Below are positions 9,710 through 22,600 of a stretch of 64,000 nucleotides of DNA, one piece after another (within the stretch, counting starts at the first letter, position 1; each line of letters starts with the position of its first letter). Under the pieces are notes generated by a model. That model had not been told where the DNA came from and did no database searches. It saw only the letters and a program-made list of their open reading frames with translations. Source of the stretch: Hermatobates lingyangjiaoensis. Its lineage: Eukaryota > Arthropoda > Insecta > Hemiptera > Hermatobatidae. The stretch is from contig JAPFBL010000240.1 of the NCBI GenBank assembly GCA_026182355.1, forward strand, positions 372,001 through 436,000, in the 5' to 3' direction. The position numbers and the translations under genes are program-made.

Positions 9710-12700
9710 TGAGTAAATACCACACAATTACGGATCGCACAACTAATGATTTGAAAATAATTAACTAAATATGTCATCCTTTCAACAGTTTCAGGAGAAA
9801 AAGAGAATTGAAATAATGGCCATACAGACTAAACCTAGCTAGAGCAAAGCTGCCAAATATGACTAATTTCAGCAAATACTAATGCTAATTTTACGGCTCT
9901 TTAAAGACTAAACTCAAAAACAAAGGATATATTTAGTGAAAGCAGGAGAGTTTAAAGATAATGTTTTACAATTATTTTGGCTAACTAAATGTAGATGAAT
10001 TATTTATTTGTATTTGTTTTATATAAAACAAATTTTTCTCCAGAATGGAACATTTTGTGTAAATATTACCTAGAATATGGATAAAAATGCTCCATTCTGG
10101 AGGACTAGTTTTACCAATCTTTTGGGATGTCAGGTACTAATTAAAAATCAAATTACTTGTAAAGTAGAATCCAATAAAGCTAATATGAACAGTCAATCCA
10201 ATTATCCCTCATTTATGAAACAAATACGTTCAAGAGGCCATAACTACAAAAGTACGTTAAGCCGTCGGTCCCAAGTTTGTATGTTGTCAGGTACTTGTGT
10301 ATTTTATAATCCAAGCTAAAATTAAAATTATCCAAGTTTAGTTTAATATTGTTCAAATTTATATTTATAACACTCTGTCAACTTGACAGACGTACATACA
10401 TACCACACTCAAGTTTAAACAAAACTTGGGTTATTTCAAATTAATCTGAAAAAATTGTTCAAAGGGCTTACTTCATTACATATATATTTGTATTTCGGCT
10501 CTATATTGTAGTTACTTTTAAGCTCAAAAATATAAAATAATACAGGAAAAAAATTTTTAATACAAATACTAGTATATACTGATTTTAATTGAAAAATGAA
10601 CATGGATAAATGTACAGTAAAGTGCTTCTTAAAATCACCAAGGAAAAATGAAAATATGGAAATTAAAGTAAGTAAACCATTGTCATCAAAATAAAAAAGG
10701 AAATAATTTATAATAAATTCTTCATTAAATTATATCATTTTATGTTATATTTGGTCTATTACTAAGCTTAAGTAATGAGGATTAACCGTAATTACTTTAA
10801 ATTAAACTTGGATTATTTTAAATTAACCTATTGTTTTAAAGTTATAGTATGGTGTCAGATACTCATTAAAGATTCCTACTATAAAGCTATTTGAGTAGGA
10901 GTTTAGGACTCCTAAGTTGAATGTTTACTGTGTGGTATCACAATGGGCCAATGCCCCGCTTATGTGAGTTCTGTTGTGGAATTGCCACTACAATTTAACC
11001 TATATATTTCATAACTCTCTTAAAACTAATCACCATTATTTAAGAAAAAATGGGAGCAATCCTAGAATAAAAACCGTAGAATGTAGATATGAAACTTCAA
11101 AAAGGTCATTTAAGTGACATATGACATTGTAAATGTTTGTATCCAACAGAAACACACACATACAGATTTTCACCTTTGGTGGAAAGTTTGGCTAAGTTTT
11201 GTTATTTGACACTCATTTTGGTAATAAGGCCACTAATCCAAATTATCAGTTTGGTTTTCCACTGAGACTGCTAAATTTTATCATGACTCATGTTTGAGTT
11301 GAAATCATTGACAAGTAACTAAGATATTGCAGGATAAGGACCGTCAGCTTTTCATCTTCTCTTAGTGATGGCATGCATATCTCCCACAAGAAAAGTTTAA
11401 GCTTATGATTCAGAGTCAAAGATCCATTCTTCAGAAATAAAAGGAAGACCTAACCTGACCCATTTATAGTGACAATAAAATATTTTAAAATATTTCTACA
11501 TTTTTTTTTACTAATAGACATACGTTAAAGAAACATAAACAACATTTTCAAGATGGTTTTTTTCTTAAACTTTTTTTTTCGTAGCTTCAAAGACATTAAA
11601 GCGATCAAGGAACATAATGTCGACTGAAAAGGCATTTCGGCTTTTTCAAATATAACTGGATGACAACAAAAACAGCCTGCGTCGAGAATCAACATCGATT
11701 CATCATATCCCACTATGAATGAATCCGTAGTCGATAAAAACTCTACAATCGACCATAATGAGACGGTAGAAGGAAAGGTTTTATAACCCAAGGAAAAAAC
11801 AAGCACACTATGGTGATAGTTTATTGGAAAGTTGACCTCGCTTAGAAGGAACTTTTGAATGAAGAAGAGGTCTTCTTAAGCTATTAACCTCTGTCAGGTA
11901 ACCTAAGAAGCAAAAACCACTCGATGGGCCCTACTAATTGTTGACTATAATTTTATGGCTGTAGAAGACCATTAATAAGTTGACGCACTGTGGGAATATT
12001 CAACACCATTTACGAGCCTTCGCTATCCTTTAGTTATATTGAATACTTCTTTATAGGAAAACAAGTTTGAACTAAATATCAGGTTTCAAAACTAAAATCA
12101 GTAGATTTATCCTCGATGTTATATCACTTTTGTGGAAGGGTGTGTTGCAATGAAGTACAAAAACCTTTAAAGAGACTAACAAAAGCGGTCTACAAAACTT
12201 ACTCTCTTAATCATATCACCATTAAAAGTACACACCACTAATGACACTAAACGATCAATAAAACACTTCAAATAGAAAAACATTATACAAAAATAACCTG
12301 TAATTAAATCAATAGTTACATGGTCTGTTACTCATAATAGAAAATTATAGAAAAACTATCCTCATAAACAAGTTTTATCAGGAAAACGAGTTACGAGCAC
12401 GTATTGTTCTCGCACAGATTTATCTGCATGAAATGGGGAAAACAGAAGTTGGCTCTAAAAGCAGATAAACTGAAGAACAATACGCGTTCTTTATGTTGAA
12501 CCTTTGTTTACTTGAAGGTTTTTTTCTATAATTTTTTATCATCGTAGAAATCGTTTAAAGCCACTGGTAATTATAACTGTTAACTGGTAGTTTTTACTGT
12601 TAATTATAAAAACTATTTTGTAACCACTGAATTAGGACTATTACTGTTATTTATTTACTTCTTTTGGGATGTGATTGAAGGGCCTGCTACAAATCTCCAC

Positions 12701-12770
12701 CCCTTTAGCTGATTTCAAGGGAATATTGTGTCTCCTCTAATGATTCTACATCCTGAGTCCTACATTTTGC
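9710..12770. other. AT-rich stretch without recognised gene
   Basis: Scattered ATTAAACTTGGATT units near 10320-10345 and 10800-10830 match the minisatellite at 18.66-19.03 kb. An antisense ORF at 11525-11806 has no family features I recognise. No element termini were found. Confidence 0.5.
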
Positions 12771-12782
12771 CATACTCTAATG

Positions 12783-13481
12783 CAGAGTTTCTCAAACATT
12801 TTTCGACGTGGAACCTTTTTTGCTTCAACAACTTTCCCGGGAACACCAAATTCTAATGATTTTATACAATCATAATATAAATATTTTCATATGCCTTTAT
12901 AAATAGTATTTATAATAAAGGTTTAAAAACAATTAAAAAGTAATATTACTGCAATGTGTATTTTTCGAATAAAAATTAAACTAAAAGTTTTTAATTTTAA
13001 TATTTCCTCTAAGTACATAACACATAAAACAGAATTACTAGCAATTTTAACACTAAGTTTATTTTGTGAGAGTTTGAGTGTCAAGTCAGCCCCAGAATTA
13101 AGTCTCCTTTTTATAAGGTATTTAGTTTTTGTGGCAGTATAAAAGGAAAACCCGGTTTTTCAGATTTTTCGGACATAAGTAAGTAGCGGAAAGTGGCAGT
13201 AATGTGTGAAGTGCTATTTTTGCAATAGAAGAAAATTCGATAGCTTCAAAAAATGACTACTGATTAATCCTAAATATGAATAAAATGTTGACCACTTCTA
13301 CTTATGTGTGTAAGTGGTTATATATATTATTCGGTTTCATATTAACAGAAAACACAGAATAAATCGGTACCCAAAAAAAAAAATTTAGACAAATTTTTTT
13401 CTAAATGTTTTTCACGGAACCCCATACAGTCCGTTAAGGAACCCCCCTGGGTTGCCGCGGAACCCATTTTGGGAACCTCTG
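12783..13481. mobile_element. hAT-type non-autonomous element
   Basis: The ends are inverted: CAGAGTTTCTCAAAC on the left and (reverse complement of the right end) CAGAGGTTCCCAAAATGGG. They are flanked by an 8-bp duplication, CTCTAATG (12775-12782) and CTCTAGTG (13482-13489), with one mismatch. 8-bp duplications with a central TA fit the hAT superfamily (Buster-like). At 699 bp it has no transposase ORF. Confidence 0.75.
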
Positions 13482-13726
13482 CTCTAGTGTGATCAAAGCA
13501 AAGGGTTACGAGTAATCTATAGGACCAATAACTTAAAGTCGTCTTCAAGAGACGAATGCTCACAATTTTTTTCACATACATATGTACTTCCAAATATTTC
13601 AAAAAAAAAACCTCGTTATAGCTACAGAAACTGTAGAGGTAACAATGCCATAAAAAGATGTTTGAATTTTTACAAAGTAAAATATGTAAACGAAACCTAG
13701 TGAATTTAGTTAGCAAAAATACCAGC

Positions 13727-14215
13727 ACTGGAGTAGCAACTATTTTTGCCGCCCGGGACGATAATAAGATCCCCACCGATGGCCATTGATAATCTGTTAA
13801 TATTGAAAACTCCAGAACGTCATGAAAATATTTATTTTCATGAAATCACAATCCAGAATCTAATTTTAGTCAACTGTTATTTAAACAAAAACCAAAAATT
13901 GTTTAAAACAAAAGCATAAAATCATAAAAAAAATTGTTGAATTAAATAACTGGCTAGACAAATATGTATAATAAATTTTCAACCCTTTAAAAAATTTTTT
14001 TTAAAAATTTAAAATAAATGTATTTTTAATTTGCAAATATTACAGTTGAATATTCGTTTGGCAAAAGTATTACACAAATAAGACATAAAACCAGTTACGA
14101 CCTTAAAAACTTTCAATTTCAATTATTTTCTATTTTTACCCCTTCAAAATGCCGCCCCCTGACACTTGCCACCTAGGAGGGTCAGCCTCTCCGTCGCCCC
14201 CTTGCAACGCCACTG
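13727..14215. mobile_element. hAT-type non-autonomous element, second family
   Basis: The right end read inward is CAGTGGCGTTGCAAGGGGGC, a hAT-like terminus. The left end is CACTGGAGTAGCAAC. The flanking 8-mers AATACCAG (13719-13726) and AATACCAC (14216-14223) look like a target duplication. At 489 bp it has no transposase. A diverged relative lies at 35756-36315. Confidence 0.7.
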
Positions 14216-14223
14216 AATACCAC

Positions 14224-15455
14224 TGTTCTTAGGCCGCATGTTTGATACCTCTGGTTTTGAGGAAGCAATGATTGTACTCTTACCAATAACCTCTTCTATC
14301 TTTTGCATCATTATACACGCAGGCACACCAACACACACCGACATACATACATTCAAGACTCACATACATACACATACTACCTCACTCACTACTCGAAAAA
14401 GCACACCCACACAGCTTCTCAAAATCATAGGTGATCATGAATATTATATTTTGATCATTATATATTAAAAAATTATTTCGCTTATTTTTTATATTACGTA
14501 AGTATACTAACATAAAAATACATAATTAAATATGTCCAATGTTTGGTACTTTATTGATTAACAAAGTAACTAATAAATAATTGCTTTTTGCATAATAAAA
14601 TAATCAACGTTATACAAGAACTGTACCAGGAATTTTCTAATGGGATATATCAAGTGGAGATAAAGATGCGGCCTTTGTGCTACATAACCAAAGGCGGAAT
14701 AGCTGTCACAGGTTGCGAAAAGCAGTGATAAAAGTGTAGAAAGTACCCGTATCACAAGCAGTGGGAGGGATGAGCAGAAAACATTCCTGTTACAAGTATT
14801 CTGTGTTTTAGTTTGCTTTCAATATTGTGATCGACACAGAGACACTCTGCAAGTCTTCAGTATATATGAGTGGTTTTTAAGCCGGCCTTTCAAATGTCTT
14901 TCATCTTCAAAGTAAGTACTTATTTCAAAGAAAACGTTTAAAAACTTCAACAAGTTTAGGAAAAAAAATGTTGTCTTATTTTTTGTGAAAAAGTTGGTAA
15001 TTTTAAACATATTCAATCAATGTTTTCCAATGATACCTAGGATAAACTTTAAGGTGTTTATGACATCTTTTTTCGGCGAAAGTATACCTGCGTCCAACTG
15101 CAGCTTTTCAGAATGTAAATACTTTGAAAGTTGTATTCTTAACATGGAATCTATAAATAAATGATATTGTTAGTATCACATAGGGTATTAAATACGATAT
15201 TATTACAGACATCTCTCTTACCACTCAACTAGTTGATGCAGTTGTCCAATCATTTTCACTCGTGGTGCTTCTTCAAGCACGACTTCTATCATAGCTTCAT
15301 GCATAGCACTGGTTGTCCCTTTCAGCTCTTAGACGTTGGAATGGTCTTTGCTCAAGCCAGTTACTTCGTACTTTAAGAATTCTGAAACGTGTATTGAGTC
15401 TGTAGACAGTAGTTTTCGATAGGCATTCTTAATGGTCCTTCTATATTTAAAGTGA
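14224..15455. other. AT-rich stretch, CA-rich patch
   Basis: A CACA/CATA-rich patch (14320-14400) and a decayed hammerhead-like segment on the minus strand near 14878-14918 (GAAAGGCCGGCTTAAAAACC). No gene recognised. Confidence 0.45.
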
Positions 15456-15459
<4 letters not shown>

Positions 15460-15502
<43 letters not shown>

Positions 15503-15511
15503 TAATATATA
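15460..15511. repeat. (TA)n microsatellite
   Basis: A TA tract with two AATA interruptions, directly next to a family C pLTR segment. Confidence 0.9.
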
Positions 15512-15660
15512 AATAAAAAAGTTAAAACGAAGGTAACATACAGATAGATAAGAAAAACTCACTTCTATATTTCGACGATCGTCGTCATCAGTAGGCGAAG
15601 AGTCCCGCAGGAAGGCAGGGCAGCGACTCAGCTGGCGGGTCCACTGGACTGTTTCATTTA
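15512..15660 (-). mobile_element. Penelope pLTR fragment, family C
   Basis: Carries the minus-strand family C hammerhead. The segment AGTTAAAACGAAGG...ATACAGATA next to it recurs at about 31590-31660. TA tracts bound it on both sides. Confidence 0.6.
15562..15598 (-). ncRNA. Hammerhead ribozyme, family C
   Basis: Minus strand: CUGAUGA (15591-15585), an extra C, stem II GAC(GAUC)GUC, GAAA, palindromic stem III AUAU and cleavage residue A. The outer part of stem I can form CUUC/GAAG. The extra C could alternatively pair with G12. Confidence 0.75.
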
Positions 15661-15665
15661 ATTGC

Positions 15666-15667
<2 letters not shown>

Positions 15668-15710
<43 letters not shown>
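15668..15710. repeat. (TA)n microsatellite
   Basis: About 21 uninterrupted TA units. Confidence 0.95.
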
Positions 15711-15712
<2 letters not shown>

Positions 15713-15719
15713 TATAAAG

Positions 15720-17290
15720 ATGACTCACTTAACACATGCCAATGTTTAACCATATCACTAAGGTGGAGATTACAGATAGTTATATCTAAAACCTGTCGCA
15801 GAACTTTGATTACCCTAAAGTTAGGTTCGTTACCCTCATATATATCTAAATGATCACTTATAATAAAGTTATAAAGGCTATCACCCTTTAGTTGATGTTG
15901 GTATTCCTCACACTAGATGATGAAAATCAATTATACATTTTCATCTTGTTACCTTTACAATAGTCTACTAATAGCTTTAATTTCTCAGAGGGAGACTTCT
16001 CTTGTTCACCAAGAAGATATCCAGAGGTGAACACCATCTTAGAATATCCTACTTCTTTCGTTGTAATTTTGAATCACAGCTAAGTCTCAGGAAATAAATC
16101 TGTGAATGGAGTAAACAAATGTTGATGATTTTATGCTAAGTAAACCATTGCATAAATCAAATTACCCAACTTCTTCTACATACCTAATATCTCACCACAA
16201 TATACCCATGGTTCTTGTATCAAAACTCCATGCAGGCTTCCTCCAGAAATAGTTCATTCAGCACAGCGGTTGCTCCTTTGCTGTGCTGCAGGTTTACCTG
16301 AAGGAATCCCAGTCCTTCCGGCTGTGGGTCTATTTCTTATTCATCGTATTCCCCACTTGTGTGAAGAAGAAAACAGGGAGTAGAGAATCTCTTCTTTCAC
16401 CCTGTTACTGCTTCTTCCTGATCAACCTGAAGATCTTTTCATCTTCTGCTTAGACACCAGACCTGTAGACAGAACACCCTTTGCCAAAGCTTGGCTGGGG
16501 CCACCTCCACCGTTAGTTCCCCCGTTACCTGATTGGTTGGTGAAGAACATCACCCTCTTTTCCCCCAGTCTCCGGAAGACTAGTAGCTTCTCCTCTAGAT
16601 TCAGCCGTTTCCCCGACCCATCACAGGCTCATTACCTTCACATTTTAGCTTCTTAGTCCCCTGTCTGAGCCTGAAGCTAATATACTTCTTCAGCTACAGT
16701 CAACTGCGGAAGACATAACAGCAGGGGGTTTCGATTGATGATATACTGAGAAACAGCCGATGCTCCACCTGTAAATCATCATTTTGATTCTTTAAATAAT
16801 TAAAAATGTCTTTTAAAGCGTGATCAGCACTTTGCAGAAAGAATATAATGAAAGAATACCTTTGGACAGAGAAAGTTCTCCTTCCATAGCACTCTCAACT
16901 CCGTTCCTTCTCATCGATTTGCGTTTGATTTGTCGTTACCAAGCCACTCAGCAGTATCCTCACATAGACAGACCACCCCAACTTGAACATGACGTCACTA
17001 AGGCTAGAGCCAGCTCTCTCAGAGCCATCAAAGGTGGCTTTCAATAAACACATCAGATGGTATCCAACTGTACTACTGTTTAATGGATATCAGGATAATA
17101 AACCGTATTATACCAACCAATTTAAAGGTCTTCCTATGGTTGTCCCAGTGGGTCTTCATCATCTTCCTAGCTGCTCCACCAAGCCTTTGATGAAATTCTC
17201 TCAACCTCTGTGTATGGTTTACAACACCTGTGAGGTCCTCTTGACTTCCAACCCTTTTAACCGGCTGTGAAGTGGATGGGTTCTTGAAGA
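15720..17290. other. Unclassified moderately GC-rich block
   Basis: From about 16230 the base composition rises, with long stretches such as CCCCCAGTCTCCGGAAGACT. On the minus strand there are short protein-like stretches broken by stops. It probably descends from a retroelement ORF, but no RT, gag or integrase motif could be recognised. Confidence 0.35.
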
Positions 17291-17299
17291 GTTATTCCT

Positions 17300-18650
17300 A
17301 CTACGACTGCTCAGCTCCTGTAACAAGAGATGTACCTGTTACGGATATGTTTGCTTCACTAACGCGGGACATTTCTACCTCCTTATTTCTCACAAAAGAA
17401 GGTAGAGATATATCTATTCCCACTTTTTCTAATATATTTCTTTATATAAAGGTAAAAAAATTGAAATGTCGACTAAGTAGTACCTTGGTTGCAGGCAACA
17501 CCATCACGATAATAAGTAAATTATGATGTTTTTGCTTACATTTGATTTCATGAGATGATTTTTTGAGACTTGATGGCCATTTGTTGATCCTTTGCAATGA
17601 AAACTTTGCCTCCCTTGTTAAGAAAACGATAAATAGATAATACAAATCATAAAAGGAATCTTAAACCCACAGTTTTCTCAATCAGACAAGATTTCGACCA
17701 TTAGTATAATAAGAACTCATTCAAATCTACAAAAACAAATCAAACAGTTAAACATAAAATTAAAAAGGTTTTTACTATTGTTCTCAGTAAAATTTAAATA
17801 TAATTAATATACAGTCTCAAAAAGTCAATGAACAATCACTTTTTAATACTTTTCTAGTCATTGCTAAGTAGATTCAGGTCCATCTCAGTGAAGAGTAATT
17901 CCTTCTTCATTTCTACGACTTCTCAGTACCTGTTACGGAGGAGATGCCAGAGAAGATCTGGTAGCATTTACAATGCTTGGTAGCATTGGGCTACCTTGAG
18001 ATTTTTGCTACAATTCTAAGAATGAAACATGAATGCCCTTATTAAGAAATATTCCAGTTATTCCAAACCAAATAACTGGGTTACGAGTTCTAAATTGCTC
18101 TAACTAATGCTGGTAGGAACTTTAAAGAGTACGTGATGGACGCAGGCTCAGAACAGGCAGCTTTACTTCCTCTCCTAGGAAGGTATACAACAAATTTCCC
18201 ACCACTCAAATGAAAAATATATAACTTTTTCAGGTTAATTTAAAAATTATCCGAGTTTAATTTAAAATAAGTACAATTAGTGCACAATGTACAAAAGCTT
18301 AATAATCCAAGTATAAGGAAAAATAACATAATTAAATGAAAAACTTTGTATGAATTACTTTCTTCACAGTTGTAATAATAATTCTTTACTTAATTCGATT
18401 TCCATATTTCTATTTGGTAATTTTAAGAAACAGTTTAAAAACAGTCAATTAGCATCAGTATATACTTTGACTAAGCTTAGTTTATTCCTTCATTATTTTT
18501 TTAACTTGCGCTTTAAACAATTAATTTAATTTAATTAACTAGTTTAATTTTGAGCCCTTAATCCAACTTTTTTGTATTAATTTAAAATCATCCAAGTTTA
18601 ATTTAAACTTTATTATAAATATATGTATTTTCAAGTGGACAAACTGCTTG
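17300..18650. other. AT-rich stretch, nothing recognised
   Basis: No exon signals or element ends were seen. The last 400 bases gradually pick up ATTTAAACT-type units of the neighbouring minisatellite. Confidence 0.45.
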
Positions 18651-18659
18651 AAATATAAA

Positions 18660-19030
18660 TTTGATTAGTGTTAAATTAAACTTGGATAATTTTAAATTAA
18701 ATTTGGATTATTTTAAATTAAAATAAGATTATTTTAAATAAACATGGATTATTTTAAATTAAAATCAACCTATTTTAAATTAAACTTGGATTATTTTAAA
18801 TTAAAATAAGATTATTTTAAATTAAACTTGGACTATTTTGAATTAAACTTGAATTATTTTAAGCTAAAATAGGACTATTTTAAATTAAACATGGATTATT
18901 TTAAATTAAATTTCGATTATTTTAACTTAAATCGGACTATTTTAAATTAAGCATGGATTATTTTAAATTAAAAAGGACTATTCTAAATTAAACTTGGGAT
19001 ATTTAACATTAAACTTTGATTATTTTAAAT
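18660..19030. repeat. AT-rich minisatellite, about 20-22 bp unit
   Basis: About 16 imperfect units of the type ATTTTAAATTAAACTTGGATT, varying at the TTGG/ATAAG/CATGG positions. Isolated units occur at 10.3, 10.8 and 18.24 kb. Confidence 0.85.
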
Positions 19031-19079
19031 AACCCAAAAATGTTGCAGCGTCATGGGCAAGATTTCAATCGTCAGTACT

Positions 19080-19385
19080 AAAGGGAAGCACGTCGTACTC
19101 GTATGTCTGAGCATGCCTGCCCTCTTATGATAGGTTATGTAAGGCTGCAGTTGCCATCCCATACATACAGAGCATATACAGGCCTCAGATTGACCCATTG
19201 TCATACCACACATTGGAAACTCTATATCGGGAGTCTTAACTTCCTCTCAGAGGGATGACATGTTCCAATTTTTTTTTGTTTACCTCAAGCGTAAATAAAT
19301 AAAGGGTCATAGTGGGTATCGAACACCACATCTACCAGTCCTGATGCGAGTACGTAAGCCACTGGGCTACCCATGCCTCTTCAGT
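19080..19385 (-). mobile_element. tRNA-derived SINE
   Basis: Minus strand from about 19385: the box A region GGGTAGCCCAGTGGCTTACG and the box B region GTGTTCGATACCCAC, spaced as in tRNA genes, then a unique body. A relative of 1962-2245. Confidence 0.65.
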
Positions 19386-19556
19386 TAATAATAACTTTTT
19401 ACTATATTAAAATGAGTCTTGTTATATTATAAAAATCCCATCCTTTTAAAATATACATTGATTGTAAACTTTAATAATTCACCTTTTATTGAAAAGGAAC
19501 AACATACAAGATTTGCTAATTTCTCAATCATTCTACAGTGGATATTTATTTTGCAG

Positions 19557-19677
19557 ACAGCCGCTTTGCTCTGGTTTGCACTGAGCTCTTCATCGGAGCA
19601 TCTGCCTTGTCACTCAGTCACCATGGTTAATGACCCTGTCCCAAAAGAATACGTCTTCACATCTTCTCCAAACGCAG
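19557..19677 (+). CDS. CUB-like/Pro-rich gene, exon with signal-like segment
   Basis: Acceptor TTATTTTGCAG ends at 19556; the donor GTAACT starts at 19678. It reads TAALLWFALSSSSEHLPCHS and on to the codon split G|GA. An alternative acceptor CTACAG (19533-19538) would add six in-frame residues (WIFILQ) and lengthen the hydrophobic run, so the 5' boundary is uncertain. The end phase is 1, matching the next exon. Confidence 0.55.
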
Positions 19678-22600
19678 GTAACTTCACTTTTTAATATATC
19701 TCATTTTATCCTAATAGCTCTATAGTTTATATTATAGCAGATATAATATGAGCCGTTTATTTTGAAAGTGGCCTAATTCCATTTTCCAAAAAAATTTAGC
19801 TAGCTATTTAAATAATTACATTTTTACGTTATCTTTACCTTTTGCAGCAAATTGTACAAAATTTATTTAAAATTACTAAGAATTTTTATAACAAAAATTA
19901 GTTGATAAATAAAATGAGAATATTTTTAAATTTTGTAAAACGCAAACCCTTAAATATCTCGATTTTAACATAAATGGAATTAGGCCACTTTCAAAATAAG
20001 CAGCTCATATAATAGTTATATAGTTTTATAATATTTTATTTATTAATGAACGAAATATTCATTTATCGATATCAATAGAAATAAGTTTTATTTGAAATCT
20101 ACATATCCAACTACATATTGAATGCAGAACATTGAACATTCATTGAACAATTTGTACATTGTACATCAACAATGTAGAATACATTGATTGCACATATTGA
20201 ATCTATAACTTGATTCAAAAAGTATTTTTGAAGTTTTAAGCCAAACTGAGATAAATGTTTTAATAACACTGCTGGAATATTAAATAATTTAACCAGAAAA
20301 CCTATCAGAAAATATTTAATGGTTATATTTTTTCATATATAACCATTAAAACCCACAACAGAAATCTTGAAAAAGGCAGGCGTTAGAACATCTGACTAAT
20401 AAGGTGGACTTCCACCAAGTCAGTGCGCGAACGATCGGACGGACTTAGCAGCCTCGGACGCCGCCTCAGGGTAGCCCTAAGCTCAGTTGTGCCTTTCTTA
20501 GTTCACGCCATGAGAGAATAACCACCCAGGCGTGTTAAGCCCCCCCACCACGACAAGGTGAAGGCACATCGGGGGGGGTTTAATACAATCATTTTTATTT
20601 TGTAAATTAAAATGTAACAATTGGTATAGGATAGAAAAAATCAGTCAAATAACAACAAAACAAAGCCATCCCTCAACAAAAAACAAACATCAAAAAATAA
20701 ATTATTAAAATAATTAAAATGTAACAATTGGTATAGGATAGAAAAAATCAGTCAAATAACAACAAAACAAAGCCATCCCTCAACAAAAAACAAACATCAA
20801 AAAATAAATTATTAAAATAATTAAAATGTAACAATTGGTATAGGATAGAAAAAATCAGTCAAATAACAACAAAACAAAGCCATCCCTCAACAAAAAACAA
20901 ACATCAAAAAATAACAAAATAAGATTTAAGGAAATATAATACGCATAAGTCTGCCAGAATTAACAATTCTTATTAAAATCACAATACTACGCATACAGTA
21001 AAGCAAAAGAAAAACTATTCCAAAGATTTTAAATAATTAAAAATCAGTTGTGTGCATTTGAATTTTACTAAGAGGAAATGTAATAACAAACTGATAGGTA
21101 ATCAATCAAGCTCCATTTGGCAATTATGATGAAAATGTAGTAAATATTTATGGATCTTGATAAAAGGTTTAAAATTATGAGCAAGCTAATTTTTTTTTTG
21201 CTCACTAACCTCCCATCCCCCAAACAATCAATGGAAGCCCGAGGCTACCGCCTTGTTGGCTCGCAGCTCTGTGCGCAACTGGTTTTAAAAGTCTTCTGCC
21301 AGCCAACTAGTTCAAAAGATTTTAGGATTTTTTTTTTTTATTTGATTTTAAACATATCTGTGATTCTCATAACATTGCTAAAGTATAAGGAACATGGATA
21401 GTAATTCATTTGGACATTTAAATGGATTTACACGTTTGAGGCCACTGAACTAGTGTTTTATATTTTAATACAATGTCTAGATGTGTGGATAGGTGTTTTA
21501 TGTCTAAAACTTCTCAGTCACTCTGCAATTTGCACCGTTTGACACATCCTGATACAATTTGCCAAATATATAACGTTGGTGTGGAATTGATTCCTATTGT
21601 TTTTGGGCGGTATTCTATCATGACATACTTCATATCAAAACTTTTTCCCTCTCTTCCACGCACTTTTAATTGTTAATTTAAGTAAGCAACCTTTGATAAC
21701 AATTAAATGAATTTCTGAACATTAAAAACATGAACAGATGAACATGAAAATGCATCTCCTGTTTCATCTTTTCGTTGAAATAAAAAATGTCTTAAAATTA
21801 ATTGTTTCATAAAATTTTCTCTTGAATAGTATCAAATAACAGAATATCGAACCTAACTATTTTGTCGCATTCATCTGCTTCAGTTGAAAGTAATATACAA
21901 ATAAAAACTGCTAACTTCACCTTAAGTGACCAGTCAGATTTTTAACTATAATTATATTATAATCTCGGACAATAAAATAAGTAGAAATTTGTTCAAAGTT
22001 GATTTATTTTAAAAAATAAACAATAATCAATATCAATTAACAACTAAAATAACCCAAATTTATTCCAATTAAAAACAAAAATTAAATAACCAATCACATT
22101 TTTAAAAAAAATGAATGATTTTATAAATAATCATTTATATTTCAATGGAGTTTAACTTTCAAATATTCAATAATTATTCATTATTTTTAAATTAAAATAA
22201 TAAAATAAAAATAAAATGATTCTAAACAAAATAAAATCATTTATTTTGTAAATAAAAATGCATATTAGTAAGTCGTTTAGCGTTAAAAAAGCATTTTCTG
22301 AAAATATAAAATGTACCACAGCACCACTTTCGTAAAAGAAATTTGAAAAATAATTACCTCAACTCATCCCCCACATAATGCTCTATTTATAAGTATAATT
22401 TCATTTTGATCTGTTAAAGGGTATTTTTTTTAATATATAAAAAAATGTTAATATTATTTCTTTAATATTCTATATTATATCTGAACTGGGTCAAGTGATA
22501 AACGATAAACAATACAATTGGGAACAAAATTAACCACTCAAGCTCATCTCCTAATTGATCACGATTATTTCGCATCTCTTTACACTGCATTTGAGTAATT

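Noticed and set aside
11525..11806. 93-codon antisense ORF as a gene
   Set aside because: No recognisable motif, ends in a lysine/phenylalanine-rich low-complexity tail, and no splice context.
14878..14918. Minus-strand hammerhead near 14.9 kb
   Set aside because: C3 is replaced, stem II is three A-U pairs at most, and the stem I partner is absent. At best a relic.
16820..17526. Plus-strand ORFs in the GC-richer block as genes
   Set aside because: Short, overlapping, without splice signals or recognised domains. They probably belong to an old retroelement.
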